Assembly (NCBI RefSeq): GCF_014648315.1
Contig: NZ_BMQW01000010.1
Location: 92,195-156,194, forward strand
Length of the DNA: 64,000 nt
Direction: 5' to 3'
Source of the DNA: Shewanella ulleungensis
GTDB taxonomy: Bacteria > Pseudomonadota > Gammaproteobacteria > Enterobacterales > Shewanellaceae
Shown here: positions 62,878 through 64,000 of the stretch, piece after piece
Numbering within the stretch: the first letter of the stretch is position 1
How the letters are laid out: each line of letters starts with the position of its first letter
Program-made: the position numbers and the translations under genes
Notes under the pieces: model-generated
Database searches by the model: none
What the model saw: the letters and a program-made list of their open reading frames with translations, nothing else
What the model was told of the DNA's origin: nothing

Positions 62878-63294
62878 ATGAAAAATGAGCTACCAGATAT
62901 ATATGTAAAATTAGTCAATATATTTATATTTTTGTCTTGGGTCGCTACAACCTCGGTAGTAGTGCTAGCACTATTTTCAAACTCCAGTACGAGTCAACTC
63001 GTAGTCGGACAAATAATTGAAAATTGGAGTACGACAATCTTACCAATTGTCTCAATATCTATTGTTTGTGGTTTTCCTTGGTTTAAACTTATTTTAACTG
63101 AATTCGACATCTGTCATGTTCCACGAAAGATCGGCTTTTCAATATTTTCATTTTGTATCGCACTTTTTTTCTATGAACCTATTTCTAAAGCGCCTGCTGA
63201 AGGTGTTGTTTACAACACATTATTCTGTGTGTTGTTGATATTGATTGTGTATCCAATTACACGAATATTAAACCTCAACGAGGCTAATCCCTAA
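62878..63294 (+). CDS. Hypothetical membrane protein
   Basis: This 138-residue protein has three or four hydrophobic segments (FIFLSWVATTSVVVLALF, STTILPIVSISIVCGF, IGFSIFSFCIALFFY, TLFCVLLILIVYPITRI). A GAGGGA element lies before the ATG at 62878. I do not recognise the family. Confidence 0.6.
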   Translation: MKNELPDIYVKLVNIFIFLSWVATTSVVVLALFSNSSTSQLVVGQIIENWSTTILPIVSISIVCGFPWFKLILTEFDICHVPRKIGFSIFSFCIALFFYEPISKAPAEGVVYNTLFCVLLILIVYPITRILNLNEANP

Positions 63295-63977
63295 TAAAGC
63301 CATTTTACATATTTACACATGCTGTCATATTTTCGAGGTCGGCATGAGACTTGATCCTGCTTTTACCTTCGTTTGTAGCCTGCTCACGTATTCTTTTGTA
63401 AGGAGTCTTCAACGGCCTCAAGTTCCGAGATGAATTAAAATAAAAAACTCACTCGTATCTTCGCCAAAGTGTGCTTCAAATATGGCCTGTGGCCACTAAC
63501 ATCATGGCGCTTCGCTCATCTTTACACTTCATCTATAACTGGCTTACAAATGTCGGGCAATATCCTGTGCCAACCATGTCTCCCATCTTTATGTAGTGTG
63601 TACTGTGTAAAAAACAGCTGTAATGTTTTTTGGCGTGTTTTAAATTGAATTGGCTAATAAGCAAACTAAAGTCGTACGATTAATTAATCGAGCATGCTGT
63701 AATGCATTGAAATTAAATATTTTTTATTTTTGTCGAATATTGAGTCCACTTTTAACGCGCAAGCTCGTTTTTATTAGTCAGTGGAGTTAAATAAAACCGC
63801 TTTACATCAATAAGATAGTAAATGTAGGATGATATTAATCAATAACTTAAATGGTCGACTTTAAATTAATTTGGCCCTTCAATAAGCTGTTGAACTAAGC
63901 CGCTGCGCGGAGCCCAAAAGTCCGTCATTTGCACCACACTTACCTCAGTGGATTTCCCACTATCAAGGAGGTAAGTC
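63295..63977. other. Gene-poor stretch with palindrome and hairpins
   Basis: About 680 bases with no convincing coding frame. It holds a perfect 14-bp palindrome, CGATTAATTAATCG (63677-63690), and a hairpin over the ribosome binding site of the next gene. The composition changes and it may contain decayed sequence. Confidence 0.45.
63939..63975 (+). promoter_or_regulatory. Hairpin that covers a Shine-Dalgarno sequence
   Basis: Outer arms CTTACCTC (63939-63946) and GAGGTAAG (63968-63975), with inner arms AGTGG and CCACT, form a hairpin whose 3' arm contains the AGGAGGT ribosome site for the ATG at 63978. Confidence 0.65.
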
Positions 63978-64000
63978 ATGTTAGTACACACCCAATTATT
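63978..64000 (+). CDS. Start of an unidentified coding sequence
   Basis: An ATG preceded by a strong AAGGAGGT begins MLVHTQL and runs off the window. The seven visible residues do not identify the product. The strong ribosome site within a hairpin supports a real, translationally controlled gene. Confidence 0.5.

Noticed and set aside
1..64000. CRISPR arrays, tRNA or rRNA genes, complete insertion sequences
   Set aside because: No regularly spaced identical repeats, cloverleaf-like genes, rRNA sequence or transposase frames with terminal repeats were seen while reading both strands.

Overview
The window reads as chromosomal DNA of a marine gammaproteobacterium, almost certainly Shewanella. 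The reasons are the tungstate transporter / sigma-54 two-component / RyhB / yhhQ neighbourhood, a split flavocytochrome c with a tetraheme subunit, an RFN-controlled ribB, and many Shewanella-type proteins. Composition is AT-leaning. I saw no tRNA, rRNA, CRISPR array, prophage or intact insertion sequence.

Layout. 1-4.9 kb: LPS-core genes (partial Kdo kinase, family 9 glycosyltransferase, two CDP-glycerol glycerophosphotransferase-like proteins around a HIT-cytidylyltransferase fusion). 5-9 kb: a yjbEFGH-type exopolysaccharide operon with an internal terminator. 9.3-11.1 kb: coaD, mutM and a small membrane protein. 11.4-16.1 kb: MobB-MoeA fusion, mobA and tupABC, covering tungstate uptake and molybdopterin cofactor assembly. 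16.3-21 kb: a sigma-54 response regulator/histidine kinase pair, the Fur-controlled sRNA RyhB (minus strand) and yhhQ. 21.2-24.2 kb: menF and an HD-GYP phosphodiesterase. 24.3-28.5 kb: a four-gene operon of cupredoxin, GGDEF/EAL protein, DUF3034 protein and globin lipoprotein. 28.9-32 kb: a PAS/sigma-54 activator and ccoG, with matching palindromes and a sigma-54 promoter. 32.1-36 kb: a hypothetical protein, a ScfR/RamB-like regulator, a class I amidotransferase, and an exported protein preceded by a guanidine-II (mini-ykkC)-like riboswitch. 36.2-41.3 kb: flavocytochrome flavin subunit, tetraheme cytochrome, Dcu transporter, LysR and TetR regulators. 41.3-52.8 kb: gor, an iron-regulated-looking barrel protein, prlC, a DUF2975/HTH pair, an alpha/beta hydrolase lipoprotein, ribB with its FMN riboswitch, a thioesterase, a tag-like glycosylase and a TetR/metallo-hydrolase pair. 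53.1-57.5 kb: an RND efflux pair. 57.9-62.7 kb: LemA-like protein, lytic transglycosylase, M28 peptidase, rlmJ and rsmJ. 62.7-64 kb: 21-bp tandem repeats, a small membrane protein, a gene-poor stretch, and the start of a gene whose ribosome binding site lies in a hairpin.

The most interesting items are the guanidine-II-like riboswitch on a gene of unknown function (35.9 kb), the copper/c-di-GMP/globin operon (24-28.5 kb), the activator-ccoG circuit (28.8-30.5 kb), the HIT-cytidylyltransferase fusion (2.7 kb) and RyhB (20 kb). All functional statements come from reading motifs; no database search was run.
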